A stretch of 64,000 nucleotides of DNA from Paracrocinitomix sp040880585 (GTDB lineage Bacteria; Bacteroidota; Bacteroidia; Flavobacteriales_D; Crocinitomicaceae). Made by a program: the position numbers and the translations under genes. Shown here piece after piece: positions 42,374 to 52,600 of this stretch (the stretch's first letter is position 1; each line of letters begins with the position of its first letter). A model generated the notes under the pieces. The model made no database searches, was not told where the DNA came from, and saw only the letters and a program-made list of their open reading frames with translations. The DNA is taken from the NCBI GenBank assembly GCA_040880585.1, contig JBBDID010000052.1, forward strand, positions 1 through 64,000, read 5' to 3'.

Positions 42374-44266
42374 ATGAAAAATTTGTTTTGCAACGTAGAG
42401 GATCTAACACATGAGGATAGTGTTGAAAAATTCTTTCTAGACAAGTTAATTGCCAGTTTAAATTATAAGAATAAGAATATAAAAACTAAAACCGCAATAA
42501 AAGATTTAATTATTGGCAAGGGAAGTAAAAAAGAAAATTATAAACCTGATTATGTTCTTTACAAGGCTAATATGCCGGTTATAGTAATTGATGCTAAACA
42601 CACAGAAAAGAATGTAGATGAATTTATATATCAAGCTTCAGGATATTCATTGGCATTAAATCAAGATTACAAAGGTGATAATCCAATTAAATATTTCGCC
42701 TTAACAAACGGACTAATTACTAAGTTATATAATTGGGATGAGAAAGAACCGATTTTAGAGTTGAATTTTGAAGATTTTAGCGAAAACAACCCGAAATACA
42801 AAAAACTTATTGAGCTAATATCGGTTAATAAAATAAATAATATAATCAGTAGTGTTGATGGTTTTACGTTCAAGAGAATTGAGAAAAATGCAGTTGAAGG
42901 TATTTTTAGAGCCTGTCATAATTTGATTTGGAAAAAAGAAACAATAAGCCCAACAGATGCTTTTTATGAATTTTCAAAGCTCTTTTTCATTAAACTAAAG
43001 CAAGACAAAGATATTCATAATAATTTTATTGAAAAAGGGAAAGATGTACCTATTAACGAATTTAAATTTTCTGATAAATGGATTGAGAAACAAGATGCTA
43101 ATAACCCTATAAATGATATCTTATTTAAACAACGTCTTTTACCATTTTTAAAAGACGAGAGGGAGAAAAAAAATAAAAAAAGAATATTTGAGGATAACGA
43201 AGTAATAGAATTACAATCAGCAACAATTAAAGAGGTCGTAAAACTATTACAACATATTGATTTTTATAATATTGATGAAGACTTAAACGGTAGAATGTTT
43301 GAGACTTTTTTATCAGCCACTGTGAGAGGGAAAGATTTAGGGCAATTTTTCACACCTAGATCAATTGTAAAATTCATGGTGAAGATGGCTGACATTGAGG
43401 CGAATAAAAATAATGTTGATAGAATTTTTGATGGATGTGCTGGATCGGGTGGCTTTTTAATAGATGCAATGGCTGACATGGTTGAGAAAATTGAAAACAA
43501 CAAAAGTTTATCTAATAAAGAAAAAAATGATATCAAAGACAATATATATTCTAACAATATCTATGGTGTTGAAAAAAGTTTAAAAAACTCGAGAGTCTCA
43601 AGAATGAATCTTTGGTTTCATGGTGATGGCTCAAGTAATGTGTTTTGTTTAGACACATTAGATAAGCAATTTAGATATGATCCAGGTTTATCAAATGAGA
43701 GAAAAAAAGAGATCGAAGAATTTAAGAAAAGAGTTCAAGATGAGAAAAATAGTTTGCGCTTTGAGATTGTTTTAACAAACCCACCTTTCTCAACTAAGTA
43801 TGAATGGAGTAAAAAGGATGAGAAGGCAATCATAGAAGATTATGATATTAGTTATAAAAATCTAGATAAAACAAAGAATGAAAGAGTTTCTTCACTAAAA
43901 TCAAATGTTCTCTTCATTGAAAGGTACTATGATCTATTAGCGGATAAGGGGAAATTGTTGACAGTAATTGATGAAAGTGTTTTAAATGCTGAAAAAGAAT
44001 CAGATTACAGAAAATTTATCCTTGATAAATTTATTATAAAAGCAGTTATTTCTTTGCCAAGAAATTCTTTTATTAATGCAGATACAAACACAAAAACCTC
44101 TATTCTTTATTTAAGAAAAAAAAGTACTCCATCAGAAAAACAACCACCTATTTTTATGGCTATTTCTCAAAATGTTGGACACAGTGATAGCGGAAAACCT
44201 GAACCGGAGAAATGTGATTTATTGGCTATTTTGGACGAGTTTAAAAAATTTGAAAATGGGAAATAA
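42374..44266 (+). CDS. Fused restriction-methylation subunit, BcgI/type I-like
   Basis: The product has 630 residues. N-terminal nuclease-like domain (about 1-150): PD59YVLY...VIVID73AK75 is a PD-(D/E)XK-type motif with Asp in the Glu position, of the kind found at the N-terminus of type I R subunits. The C-terminal part is an N6-adenine methyltransferase: GQFFTPRSIVKFMVKMAD, motif I FDGCAGSGGFL (about 354-364) and motif IV NPPFS (about 470). The fusion lacks the helicase of HsdR, so it looks like the A subunit of a BcgI-type (type IIB) enzyme working with the S subunit downstream. Both genes lie antisense in the cassette block, between inverted repeats (42042-42064, 45850-45871). Confidence 0.82.
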   Translation: MKNLFCNVEDLTHEDSVEKFFLDKLIASLNYKNKNIKTKTAIKDLIIGKGSKKENYKPDYVLYKANMPVIVIDAKHTEKNVDEFIYQASGYSLALNQDYKGDNPIKYFALTNGLITKLYNWDEKEPILELNFEDFSENNPKYKKLIELISVNKINNIISSVDGFTFKRIEKNAVEGIFRACHNLIWKKETISPTDAFYEFSKLFFIKLKQDKDIHNNFIEKGKDVPINEFKFSDKWIEKQDANNPINDILFKQRLLPFLKDEREKKNKKRIFEDNEVIELQSATIKEVVKLLQHIDFYNIDEDLNGRMFETFLSATVRGKDLGQFFTPRSIVKFMVKMADIEANKNNVDRIFDGCAGSGGFLIDAMADMVEKIENNKSLSNKEKNDIKDNIYSNNIYGVEKSLKNSRVSRMNLWFHGDGSSNVFCLDTLDKQFRYDPGLSNERKKEIEEFKKRVQDEKNSLRFEIVLTNPPFSTKYEWSKKDEKAIIEDYDISYKNLDKTKNERVSSLKSNVLFIERYYDLLADKGKLLTVIDESVLNAEKESDYRKFILDKFIIKAVISLPRNSFINADTNTKTSILYLRKKSTPSEKQPPIFMAISQNVGHSDSGKPEPEKCDLLAILDEFKKFENGK

Positions 44267-45650
44267 ATCTTTCATATTAAATAATGTCTCAGATTTAGAT
44301 AAATTAAGTTGCCATTCCTATGATCCTAGCACTTTAATTTTAATTAATAAATTGAAGGCTAATGGAATTAAATTAGACTTATTAAAGGAGAAGATTATTT
44401 CAGGGCCAATGGGTTTTCATTTACACACATATGATTATGTGCCTGAAAATTATCCGGAACGAGTTAAATTACTTCAAATTTCAAACATTGATGAGTTCGG
44501 GAAAATTGTAGATAAAAAAAATGATAAATATATATCTCCTGAGAAAAATTTAGATTTAAACAAGTCTATTGTTAAGAAAGGTGATTTAATCATTGCAAAA
44601 ACTGGAACCCTTGGTAGAATTGCGTTATTTAATGATAAATATCAAGCAAATTTAAATCAGGCATTAGGAATAATTAGATTTAAGGCAAAATATAAAGATA
44701 TTGCAATCATACCAGAATATATTCATATATTCTTGAACAGTTCTTTCGGATTGGAACAATTTAATCATATTGGTGGTTATAGAGCTGGACAGAGTGGTTT
44801 ATCTTTAAATGAAATAACTTCCATATATATTATATTACCCGATGAAGTAAAGCAAAAAGAAATAATTAAGGCTGTCAAAAAGGAAAGGAAAAAAGCAATA
44901 AAACATTATCAAAATTACATACATTTAGCCGAAGAAAGCAAACTACTACCCGCTGAATTATTAAATATAAGAATACCTAATGAAGATAAAAGAATATTTA
45001 TTAACGAGTCATGTGTCAATAACCGATTAGATGCAATTTATAATTCCCCTTTTTTAAAAAAATTGAAAAATAATATTAAAAATGCACCAAATAAAAAATT
45101 ACACGATCTTTTAGATAATGCAAAAACTGAATTCGAATTCAATAATTTTTACAAATTAATTGACCTCGACAATATTGACGCCAAATCCAGTAAAATTAGG
45201 TCTTTCAAAGAAGTTGATATTTTAAAGTCCACTAAAACGATGTTTAAGAAAGGTAATATTTTAATATCAAAGCTAGGAGGAGAAAAAGGAAATATAATTT
45301 TAATTGACGAAAGTTTTGACGGATGTGTTGGTTCAGGGGAATTGGTACCCTTTAAACTTAAAAAAAATTGCAACACATCTTTAGAGTATATATTTATTCT
45401 TTTAAGAAGTATACTCTGCACAAAGCAAATGGAATATATGTTAACCGGCTGTTCTAGAATGCGTCTTTCTAAGACTGGAATGCAAGAATTAATGATTCCG
45501 ATGCCAAGGAATCATGAAGAGGAGAATTATATAATAAAGTCTGTTAAAAATAAGCTAGATCAGGCAGATATTGAATTTCAAAATTATATTGAGAAGAAAA
45601 ATAAAATGTATGATATGATTGGTAGACATATCGAAGAAATGATAAAATAA
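44256..45650 (+). CDS. R-M specificity (S) subunit
   Basis: The product has 464 residues from the ATG at 44256, which overlaps the stop of the methylase by 11 nt. A longer frame from 44172 would overlap far more. Two type I-like target-recognition domains are visible, each with a characteristic end: the first ends in LNEITSIYIILPDEVKQKEIIKA and a helical spacer, the second in LSKTGMQELMIPMPRNHEEENYIIKS. KKGDLIIAKTGTLGRIALF and KKGNILISKLGGEKGNIILI are the usual TRD beta-strands. It should set the DNA target of the fused subunit. No separate HsdR gene is nearby. Confidence 0.85.
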   Translation: MGNKSFILNNVSDLDKLSCHSYDPSTLILINKLKANGIKLDLLKEKIISGPMGFHLHTYDYVPENYPERVKLLQISNIDEFGKIVDKKNDKYISPEKNLDLNKSIVKKGDLIIAKTGTLGRIALFNDKYQANLNQALGIIRFKAKYKDIAIIPEYIHIFLNSSFGLEQFNHIGGYRAGQSGLSLNEITSIYIILPDEVKQKEIIKAVKKERKKAIKHYQNYIHLAEESKLLPAELLNIRIPNEDKRIFINESCVNNRLDAIYNSPFLKKLKNNIKNAPNKKLHDLLDNAKTEFEFNNFYKLIDLDNIDAKSSKIRSFKEVDILKSTKTMFKKGNILISKLGGEKGNIILIDESFDGCVGSGELVPFKLKKNCNTSLEYIFILLRSILCTKQMEYMLTGCSRMRLSKTGMQELMIPMPRNHEEENYIIKSVKNKLDQADIEFQNYIEKKNKMYDMIGRHIEEMIK

Positions 45651-45779
45651 ACACAACAAAAAAAGATCACACCTCATCATCACTAAAGTTGTCTTTTATA
45701 GAAAATCCGGCAAGCTCTTTTAAAAGCTTTGGATTGTGTGTTAGATAGTGCGGCTTTTGAATGTGCTTGCATGCTACTG

Positions 45780-45802
45780 AAAACGAATCCCCTTTTCGTT
45801 TT
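45780..45802. repeat. AAAACGAA/TTCGTTTT hairpin after the R-M genes
   Basis: Perfect 8-bp arms (45780-45787, 45795-45802) around a 7-nt loop. It may serve as a terminator for the R-M transcript. The stretch 45651-45902 contains no gene. Confidence 0.5.
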
Positions 45803-45849
45803 ACGGAGGATTAATTTCACCAACTAACCACTCCATTTTCCACGGAGAC

Positions 45850-45871
45850 AAGGCAGCCTATAGTGCCCAAC
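45850..45871 (-). other. GTTGGGC core site beside the recombinase
   Basis: On the minus strand this reads GTTGGGCACTATAGG and TAGGCTGCCTT, preceded by ATAACGA. The same segment with one insertion and one change occurs in inverted orientation at 42042-42064, so the R-M genes lie between inverted repeats. Position directly after the recombinase stop (45903) suggests an attI-like site. Confidence 0.5.
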
Positions 45872-45902
45872 TCGTTATATCCGTAACAAATATACTCATA
45901 TC

Positions 45903-47099
45903 TCATTTAATATTCCGGGATAAGAGTATGTTTTGGTTGCTTTTATCCGTTTTGGATAGTTGACGGATAATGGTATCAAGGGGGCTGTTTATATTTAATA
46001 AATCCTTTTTGGTGACTTGGGTATAGATCATGGTTGTTTCAGGTTTTGAATGACCCAATAACTCTTGAATGTATCTCAGATCTGTTCCGTTTTCTAATAA
46101 ATGTGTTGCAAAACTATGACGCAATGTATGTGGCGTAACATGCTTGGTTATGTTGGCGGCTTTACAACTTCTTCTTAAAACTGCTCTGATGCTTTCTGCA
46201 CTGTATTTTCCTCCATTTTGGCCTTCAATAAAAAATTCAGAAGGACGGTAGGTTGAAAGGTAATTGGCCAGCAGAGGTAAATAGCTTTGCGATAAAACAA
46301 CATACCTGTCTTTTCTGCCTTTTGCACTTCTTATGGTGATTTGCTTACGATCTATATCAATATCTGACAGTTTTAGTGCCAATAGCTCTCCAATTCTTAG
46401 CCCCGCTGCATAAATTATTGCTAAAGCCGCCCTGTGTTTTATATTCTTGGTATGCCTGATCAAATCAATTATTTCTTCTTTTGATAAAACCACCGGCAGC
46501 TTCTTTTCTTTTTTAGGACGCACTAAGTTTTCGGTATTAAGGTTTGCCTCAAGACAGTGTGCCAATAATTTAACGGCTCCAATAAATTGCCGTTGTGTAC
46601 TAATACTGTATTTGTGCTTCACAATGAATTGCTGATTAAAACGCTCAACGTCTTTATTTGATAAATCAGCTATTTTGCCGGGAAAATAGAATATTAAAAA
46701 TTCAGTTACCAATGTTCCGTAAGTAGTAATTGTACTGGGACTGTATCTTCTTCCTTTTAAAAATTGAGTATAGTTGTATATGATCTGTTTATACTCAGCA
46801 GAAAGTCCTTGAAATCTCTCTTTTAAAGATGTTTTTTGATGGTGAGATTTTTTAAATTCCTTTTTGTTTTTTGTGAAGGAACTGTAATTCAATATGGCTA
46901 TACCTTCAAATGAATTGCGAAGACGGACGTGGTTCTCCTTAGTGTTTTCTATATACCAGCATTTGTGTGTGGCACTCCACTTACAACCGCTGATTTTAGC
47001 TGTTTCAATTAATTTCTGATTGTACTCAAAGTCAAGTTTGATTTGTTGTTTACCGCGGTGTTCTAGTTGGTATAGTTTTATTTGGGTTAAATCTTCCAT
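45903..47099 (-). CDS. Tyrosine recombinase (Xer/integron-like)
   Basis: The product has 398 residues. A Bacteroidota-type N-terminal part (about 1-75, GCKWSATHKCWYI) is followed by a SAM-like DNA-binding domain and a catalytic domain with the tetrad: Arg in YAAGLRIGELLALKLSD, His-x-x-Arg in TPHTLRHSFATHLLENG, His in ELLGHSKPETTMIYTQV and the Tyr in MIYTQ. The C-terminal NSPLDTIIRQL resembles integron integrases, but the extra domain between patches II and III that marks canonical IntI is absent. It lies at the end of the attC-like cassette series and in the same direction as its genes. It may mobilise the cassettes, which is inference. Confidence 0.85.
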   Translation of the reverse strand: MEDLTQIKLYQLEHRGKQQIKLDFEYNQKLIETAKISGCKWSATHKCWYIENTKENHVRLRNSFEGIAILNYSSFTKNKKEFKKSHHQKTSLKERFQGLSAEYKQIIYNYTQFLKGRRYSPSTITTYGTLVTEFLIFYFPGKIADLSNKDVERFNQQFIVKHKYSISTQRQFIGAVKLLAHCLEANLNTENLVRPKKEKKLPVVLSKEEIIDLIRHTKNIKHRAALAIIYAAGLRIGELLALKLSDIDIDRKQITIRSAKGRKDRYVVLSQSYLPLLANYLSTYRPSEFFIEGQNGGKYSAESIRAVLRRSCKAANITKHVTPHTLRHSFATHLLENGTDLRYIQELLGHSKPETTMIYTQVTKKDLLNINSPLDTIIRQLSKTDKSNQNILLSRNIK

Positions 47100-47589
47100 C
47101 AGTATCGAAGGTAATAAATTATATGAAATTAAAGGTTAGGGTTGAAGTGAGTTGAAAGAAGGGTGGGTTGGTAGAGAAGCGGGGTTGTTAACTGTTAGTG
47201 TCCTGCCCAAACGGAGGCGGTTAGCTTGTGCTGAAAATTTGGGATGAATTGAGCCGGATCAATAAGAGCGACTGAAAGAAGCTGCTTATTGGCCGTGCGA
47301 AATACCAAATTGAAGTACAACTATGAGCTGTAGTTTGTTTAGGCAGCCTAAAAATAGACATACATAAAAATCAAATATTTGAAACCACAGAGCTCGCGGA
47401 GCATTACACAGAGTTCGCAGAGAAAATTGAAGTAAATAAGTTAAATCACGGTGTGCATTATGCATTCTCTAACTGTATGGATTTTGTTACTCATAAACAA
47501 TATCAATGTAGCGATCAAAAAAAACAATGAAAACTTGCAGGCTTAAATGATTAACTTTATAATATGTTTAAACAACAATAGACAGAAAA
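47100..47589. other. Gene-free stretch with a short tandem repeat
   Basis: No gene is supported. Two imperfect copies of CACAGAGTTCGCAGAG lie at 47386-47401 and 47407-47422, a motif often seen in Bacteroidota spacers. AGGCAGCCTA at 47341-47350 repeats the segment at 45851-45860, one on each side of the recombinase gene. Confidence 0.4.
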
Positions 47590-48147
47590 ATGAAGAAAAT
47601 AATTGCATTTGCCGGAAGTAATAGTTCAACATCCATCAATAAACAACTTATTCAATATGCGGCATCTTTAGTAGAAAATGCAGAGACTGAAATTATTTCA
47701 TTAGAGGATTATGAACCGCCGGTGTACAGTATCGATCATGAGAAAGAATACGGATCACATGAATCGGTAAAGCGGCTGTATGACAAATTGAATGAAGCAG
47801 ATGGCTTGATTATTAGTGCTTCTGAGCACAATCACGGACCCCAGGCTTTTTTTAAGAATATTTTGGATTGGTTGACACGGGTGCAGTTTACATTTTTAAA
47901 AGATGAAGGTAGAAAAGCGCTTGAAGATATGCCGGTTCTGTTGATGTCAACCTCTCCGGGAAGGGGAGGAGCAGCAGATGCCAGGGAAAAAGTAAAATAT
48001 ATTTTAGAGGTGTGTAATGCAAAAGTGATCGCTGAATTTGAATTGGCTTCATTTAACCACACGGCAGAAAATGGTAAAATCACAGATAAAAAATTGAACG
48101 AAGAACTGAAAGCCGGGGTTAAAAAACTAGAGGAGGAATTGAAATGA
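47590..48147 (+). CDS. NADPH-dependent FMN reductase
   Basis: The product has 185 residues of the flavodoxin-like reductase family (NADPH-dependent FMN reductase / azoreductase type). The phosphate-binding loop is AGSNSSTSINKQL (about residues 7-19), and the isoalloxazine loop is SASEHNHGPQAFFKNILDWLTR, typical of the family. It would reduce free FMN or quinones. Its stop overlaps the start of the pirin gene by 4 nt (ATGA), so the two are translationally coupled and may share a redox or quinone-stress role. Confidence 0.88.
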   Translation: MKKIIAFAGSNSSTSINKQLIQYAASLVENAETEIISLEDYEPPVYSIDHEKEYGSHESVKRLYDKLNEADGLIISASEHNHGPQAFFKNILDWLTRVQFTFLKDEGRKALEDMPVLLMSTSPGRGGAADAREKVKYILEVCNAKVIAEFELASFNHTAENGKITDKKLNEELKAGVKKLEEELK

Positions 48148-48851
48148 AAACACTGCATATTAAATCAGAAGAAAGAGGACAAGCGGATCATGGATGGCTA
48201 AAAGCTCGCTTCATGTTTAGTTTCGCCAACTATTACAATCCTGAACAAATGAGTTTTGGAACATTGCGCGTACTCAATGATGACATCATTCAGGGCGGAA
48301 CCGGCTTTCCTGAACATCCACATGCCAATATGGAAATTGTTACCGTTCCTTTGAGTGGTTCGCTAAAGCATGTAGACAATATGGGGAATAGTGGCGTGAT
48401 TAGCAGTGGCGAAGTGCAGGTGATGTCGGCAGGAACCGGAGTTTTTCATTCCGAATTCAACGGCTCAACTTCAGAAGAAGCTAATATTTGTCAAATTTGG
48501 GTAATGCCGGGTAAAAACGGGGTAGAACCCAGATATGACCAGCTTCAATTCTCCATGGATAAAAATGTGCTACAGCAAATTGTTTCTCCTGACCCCAATG
48601 ATGCCGGTTCATGGATTCATGCTGACGCATGGTTCAATCATGGTGTTTTTGATAAAGGACAAACAGTTGACTATCAATTACACAAAGATACCAACGGCCT
48701 TTTTTTATTTTTGATTGAGGGAATTGTAAAGGTGGGAGATCATGAGATTAACAGAAGAGACGGCTTTGGAGTATGGGATACTGATCAGGTAACATTTGAA
48801 ATAGAAGAAGAAGCCCGCTTGTTGTTGTTGGAAGTTCCTATGTTAGGATAA
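48144..48851 (+). CDS. Pirin-family protein
   Basis: The product has 235 residues with two cupin-like halves. Metal ligands typical of pirin are visible in GFPEHPHANMEIVTVPLSG (two His plus the later Glu) and in GEVQVMSAGTGVFHSEFNG (His). Bacterial pirins act as quercetinase-like dioxygenases or as redox regulators. The coupled FMN reductase upstream supports a quinone or flavonoid connection, which is inference. A hairpin terminator (48859-48893) follows. Confidence 0.88.
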   Translation: MKTLHIKSEERGQADHGWLKARFMFSFANYYNPEQMSFGTLRVLNDDIIQGGTGFPEHPHANMEIVTVPLSGSLKHVDNMGNSGVISSGEVQVMSAGTGVFHSEFNGSTSEEANICQIWVMPGKNGVEPRYDQLQFSMDKNVLQQIVSPDPNDAGSWIHADAWFNHGVFDKGQTVDYQLHKDTNGLFLFLIEGIVKVGDHEINRRDGFGVWDTDQVTFEIEEEARLLLLEVPMLG

Positions 48852-48858
48852 AAGGAGC

Positions 48859-48893
48859 TTTTCTGATTTTTTGCTAAAAAAAGAATCAGGAAA
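48859..48893 (+). terminator. Hairpin after pirin
   Basis: TTTTCTGATT (48859-48868) pairs with AATCAGGAAA (48884-48893), one wobble, 7 nt after the stop. The trailing sequence TTCTTTG is only moderately T-rich. Confidence 0.55.
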
Positions 48894-49000
48894 TTCTTTG
48901 TTATATGATATTAGAAATCATATAGTTTAACCTTATAATATTAAATATGAGCTATCATGAAAAATTGCCTATTTTTGTAGTGAATCTAATCTATATAAAA

Positions 49001-49192
49001 ATGAAAAAAATAGTATTTATTACCGCTTGTACTTTTATGATCGTTTTAAGTTCATGTAAAAGTGGAACATGTACCTGTCAAGTGTTTGGATCAGAAGTTT
49101 CAACTGATTACAATGATATGGACAGGGACGATTATAAGGAAACTAAAAATGATTGCGAAAATGCAGGCTGTGACTGGTCTCCTAAATTGTAA
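49001..49192 (+). CDS. Small Cys-rich lipoprotein
   Basis: The product has 63 residues from MKKIVFITAC. A longer frame from 48947 would hide the signal peptide. The lipobox is LSSC. The short mature part has the Cys pairs CTCQ and CENAGCDW and an acidic stretch, consistent with a small disulfide-bonded surface protein. No family is recognised. A strong terminator follows at 49213-49242. Confidence 0.55.
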   Translation: MKKIVFITACTFMIVLSSCKSGTCTCQVFGSEVSTDYNDMDRDDYKETKNDCENAGCDWSPKL

Positions 49193-49212
49193 AAAACTGT
49201 AAAAGTGTTTTG

Positions 49213-49242
49213 AAAACCAGGACTTAAAGTTCTGGTTTTTTT
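49213..49242 (+). terminator. Intrinsic terminator
   Basis: AAAACCAGGACT (49213-49224) pairs with AGTTCTGGTTTT (49228-49239), one wobble, and T continues to 49242. It could also serve the minus-strand gene at 49293 less well. Confidence 0.85.
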
Positions 49243-49292
49243 ATTGAAGTAAATCCTGCTTGAATCGATTCGCAGATTAAAATCACCTTTTT

Positions 49293-49562
49293 TCAAAACC
49301 GAATATTGTGCTTCATACAGAAACAACAATAATCTTCCACCTCACAACCTCCCAGCACTACCAATCCCGAGTCTTCTTTTTCAAACATTTCTTCAGAAGG
49401 AAATCCGTAAACAATAGGGACTATGCTATCTGTATGCTGTTGGGGGCATACCATTTTATCATTTGTGCGTACCTGCTCAGAAAGAATATTCTTTTCTGTG
49501 GCTTGAGTTGAATATTGACAGGAGTAGAAGAGACATAATACAATAGGGATGAAATGTTTCAT
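49293..49562 (-). CDS. Small lipoprotein with Cys-rich end
   Basis: The product has 89 residues. MKHFIPIVLCLFYSC gives a lipobox (YSC). The mature part has PIVYGFPSEEMFEKEDSG and a VVLGGCEVEDYCCFCMKH segment with four Cys. Similar short proteins with a YGxPS-E-F motif and a GGC end are seen in various bacteria without known function. It stands alone, convergent with the gene at 49001, and divergent from the WD40-caspase gene, from which it is separated by 107 nt. Confidence 0.6.
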   Translation of the reverse strand: MKHFIPIVLCLFYSCQYSTQATEKNILSEQVRTNDKMVCPQQHTDSIVPIVYGFPSEEMFEKEDSGLVVLGGCEVEDYCCFCMKHNIRF

Positions 49563-49669
49563 ACACCCTTATACCACTGTTTTGGATGAAGGTTCATTTT
49601 ATTCTCCTTTCTCCTTGATATTATTCAATCGGATAGATTATCTTTACTTTACCACTGAATCTGAACCTT

Positions 49670-52600
49670 ATGGCACGTTTTATTATTTTTATTTTAAATC
49701 TGAATCTTTCCGTCTTGACGTTTAGTCAGCAAGAATATCCTCTTGAAACTATTTTACAAAAAGGGCACTCAAAATATGTGACCGCAGCTGATTTTCACCC
49801 TTCAGGAAAATATGTGGCAACCGGAGGGTATGACAATGCTGTTTTTCTCTGGAATCTGGAAAATGGTAAAGTCATCCGGCAATTCAACAGGCATACTTCT
49901 GCAGTTTGGGCGGTTGAATTTAACAAAGAGGGAACTGAATTGCTCACTGCTTCAGCCGATAATACGGCGCGTGTTTTTGATTTGATCAGTGGTGAGCAAT
50001 TGCATGAAATTACCATTCCCGAATTAGATGTAAGAGAAGCATTTTACAGCTTAAATGGCGAGCATATCATCCTGTTGAGTAATTCTAATCAATTTTTTGT
50101 GTATGATGCTGAAAGTGCTGACTTAGTTGGTGAATTTGAGAAAAGCTATTCCGTTTCAAGGCTTGAGAACGTTATCCATCCCGAAGGAACAAAAGTATTG
50201 CATACTTCTGGCTATAAAGGGGCAGAAGTTTTTGATTTACGTACCGGTGATACGCTTCTTTCTATTCCTTTCGACAAGGTGTTTGGCATGGGATTCAGTC
50301 CGGACGGGAAATACATAGCCTTGAGTTCAAGCAAGCAATTCGCAAAAATAATGGATGCAGAAAGCGGCAAAGAAATCGCTCATTTAAAAGACCCCGATCT
50401 GGAGTCAGAATGTGATGGCTGTAATTTGCACATGGCCTGGAGCAATAACAGTAAATATCTGCTGACTATGTCCAATAAATCTGACGCCTTGTTGTGGGAT
50501 GTTTCAAAGGGAAAGAAAATCCGCTCGTATTGCGATATTCGGGAACGTCCTACGGTATTGCGATTTAGTAAAGATGATGAGTACGTAATTATTAGTTTAA
50601 ATGAAGAGGTGTTGGTGTATGAAACCAAAAGTGGAAAAAATGTCTTGCGAATGAAAAGTGAATATGTGGATTACTATAACATCCATCTTAGTAGAGACAG
50701 TCGTTACATCACCTTGCCGGGAGATGAGCAAACGGCTGTGGTATGGGATATTCGTAGAGGGAAGAGAACAAAAGTGCTTGAAGGTTTTTTAAACCAGAAG
50801 AAGTTTGATGGGATGGGCTTTGAATACGATAATTGGTATGATAAAGGAATCCTGAAGTTTGTCAGTCGTTCAAGGGGATTTTCATTGAGTCCGGATGGCA
50901 GCAGAATAGCATTTGGGAATATTGATTCAGTAGCCTTGTTAGTAGACCTGAGTAGTGGAAGTGTGGTCCATACCCTAAAAGGGCATTCAAAGGCGGTGTT
51001 GACCACTGCTTTTTCTCCGGACGGTAAACTCCTGGCCACAGCTGGAGGTGATCGCCTGATACAGTTTTGGGACGTAGCATCTGGTCAGTTGATTAAAACG
51101 CTGAAAGGGCATAGGGGGATGATTTTCGATATTGCTTTTAATTCAGACGGTTCTAAGTTGATTTCAGGTTCCTGGGATGGTAGCATGATCTTATGGGATT
51201 TGAAAAAAGACAGGTATAAATCGGTGGATTTGGGCGGTTTATCGCCTTATAGAGTAGGTTTTACGCCAAATGATCTTTATATCGTATCTTCCAATACAAA
51301 GGATCAATTTGAGTTCTGGGAAGAAGATGCTTTATTGCGTTTTCGAAACCTGGTGGGAAATACCGATATCGTTTCTTCTTTTGATTTTAGCCCGGACGGC
51401 TCAAAGGTAGCCACTGCCTCATGGGATGGGAAAGTTAAGGTGTGGGACGTGCTGACCGGTATGCAAACTGCCCGATTCAACGGACATTCCGGAGCTGCCT
51501 TTTCCGTTTTTTGGGATCCTAAAAATCGCTTTATCGCATCTGCCGGAGCTGATCACAACATTTATCTTTTTGATGCTGCTAATGGCAAGCTGATTCGACA
51601 ACTGCAAGGACACAACACTGCCGTTACCCATATAGAAATCAACCAAATGGGGACACAGTTGATCTCCTGTAGTGAAGAAGGAATGATTAAAGTTTGGGAT
51701 TTACAGCATTTTACCGAAATCTATTCACGTATCCAAATTTCAAGATCAGAATGGTTAACTACTACAAAAACAGGGTATTTTGATGGATCACCTAAAGCGT
51801 TAGATTTAGTGAATTATGTCTCCGGAATGGAAGTGATTCCCGTAAACTCATTGTTTGACAAGTATTTTACTCCCAAACTGATCCAAAGAATTAATGCCGG
51901 GGAAAGCTTTAATGATACAGGAGAGCGATTCAATGAAGTGATTGGGAACACCCCCTTGGTGGCTATTCATCTAAGCGAATCCGGTAAAAGATCAGTTAAG
52001 GTGCGGGAAGATTCAGTGTACAACTGGAAAAGAGCTGAGATTTCGCTGGATTTAGAGATTGACTCTAAAGATAAAGCGGTAGATGAAATTCGGGTCTATA
52101 ATAATGGAAAACTGATCATGGCAGAAAGTCTGAATAAAGAATTGGTGTTTAGGGGCGGTGATAAAGATAAGAGAACGATTATGGTTCCTCTGAATGATGG
52201 AATAAATGAAATCAAAGCACTAGTTATCAATAAAGAGCGTACAGAATCAAGTCCTACTAAAATAGTAGTTGAATTTGACGGGGAAGCTGCAAAAACCGAT
52301 CTTTTTATACTGTCTATAGGAATTAATAAGTACAAGAATCCGGATTATGACCTGGATTATGCGGTAAATGATGCCAAATCTTTTGCAAAAGCCATTAAAA
52401 AAGGGGGAGATACTTTATTCAATCAAATTCATGTCTTTTCGGTTGAAAATGATGAGGCTACCAAACCAATAATTGCTGCTAAACTGGAAGAGATTAAAAA
52501 AGCAATTGGACCGGAAGATGTGTTTCTTTTTTACTACGCCGGCCACGGAGTGATGAGCTTTGCCAGTGAAGGGGAAGAGGCTGAATTTTTTATTGTCACG

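Noticed and set aside
45903..47099. Canonical integron integrase IntI
   Set aside because: The extra domain between patches II and III is absent, so it is only called an integron-like or Xer-like recombinase.
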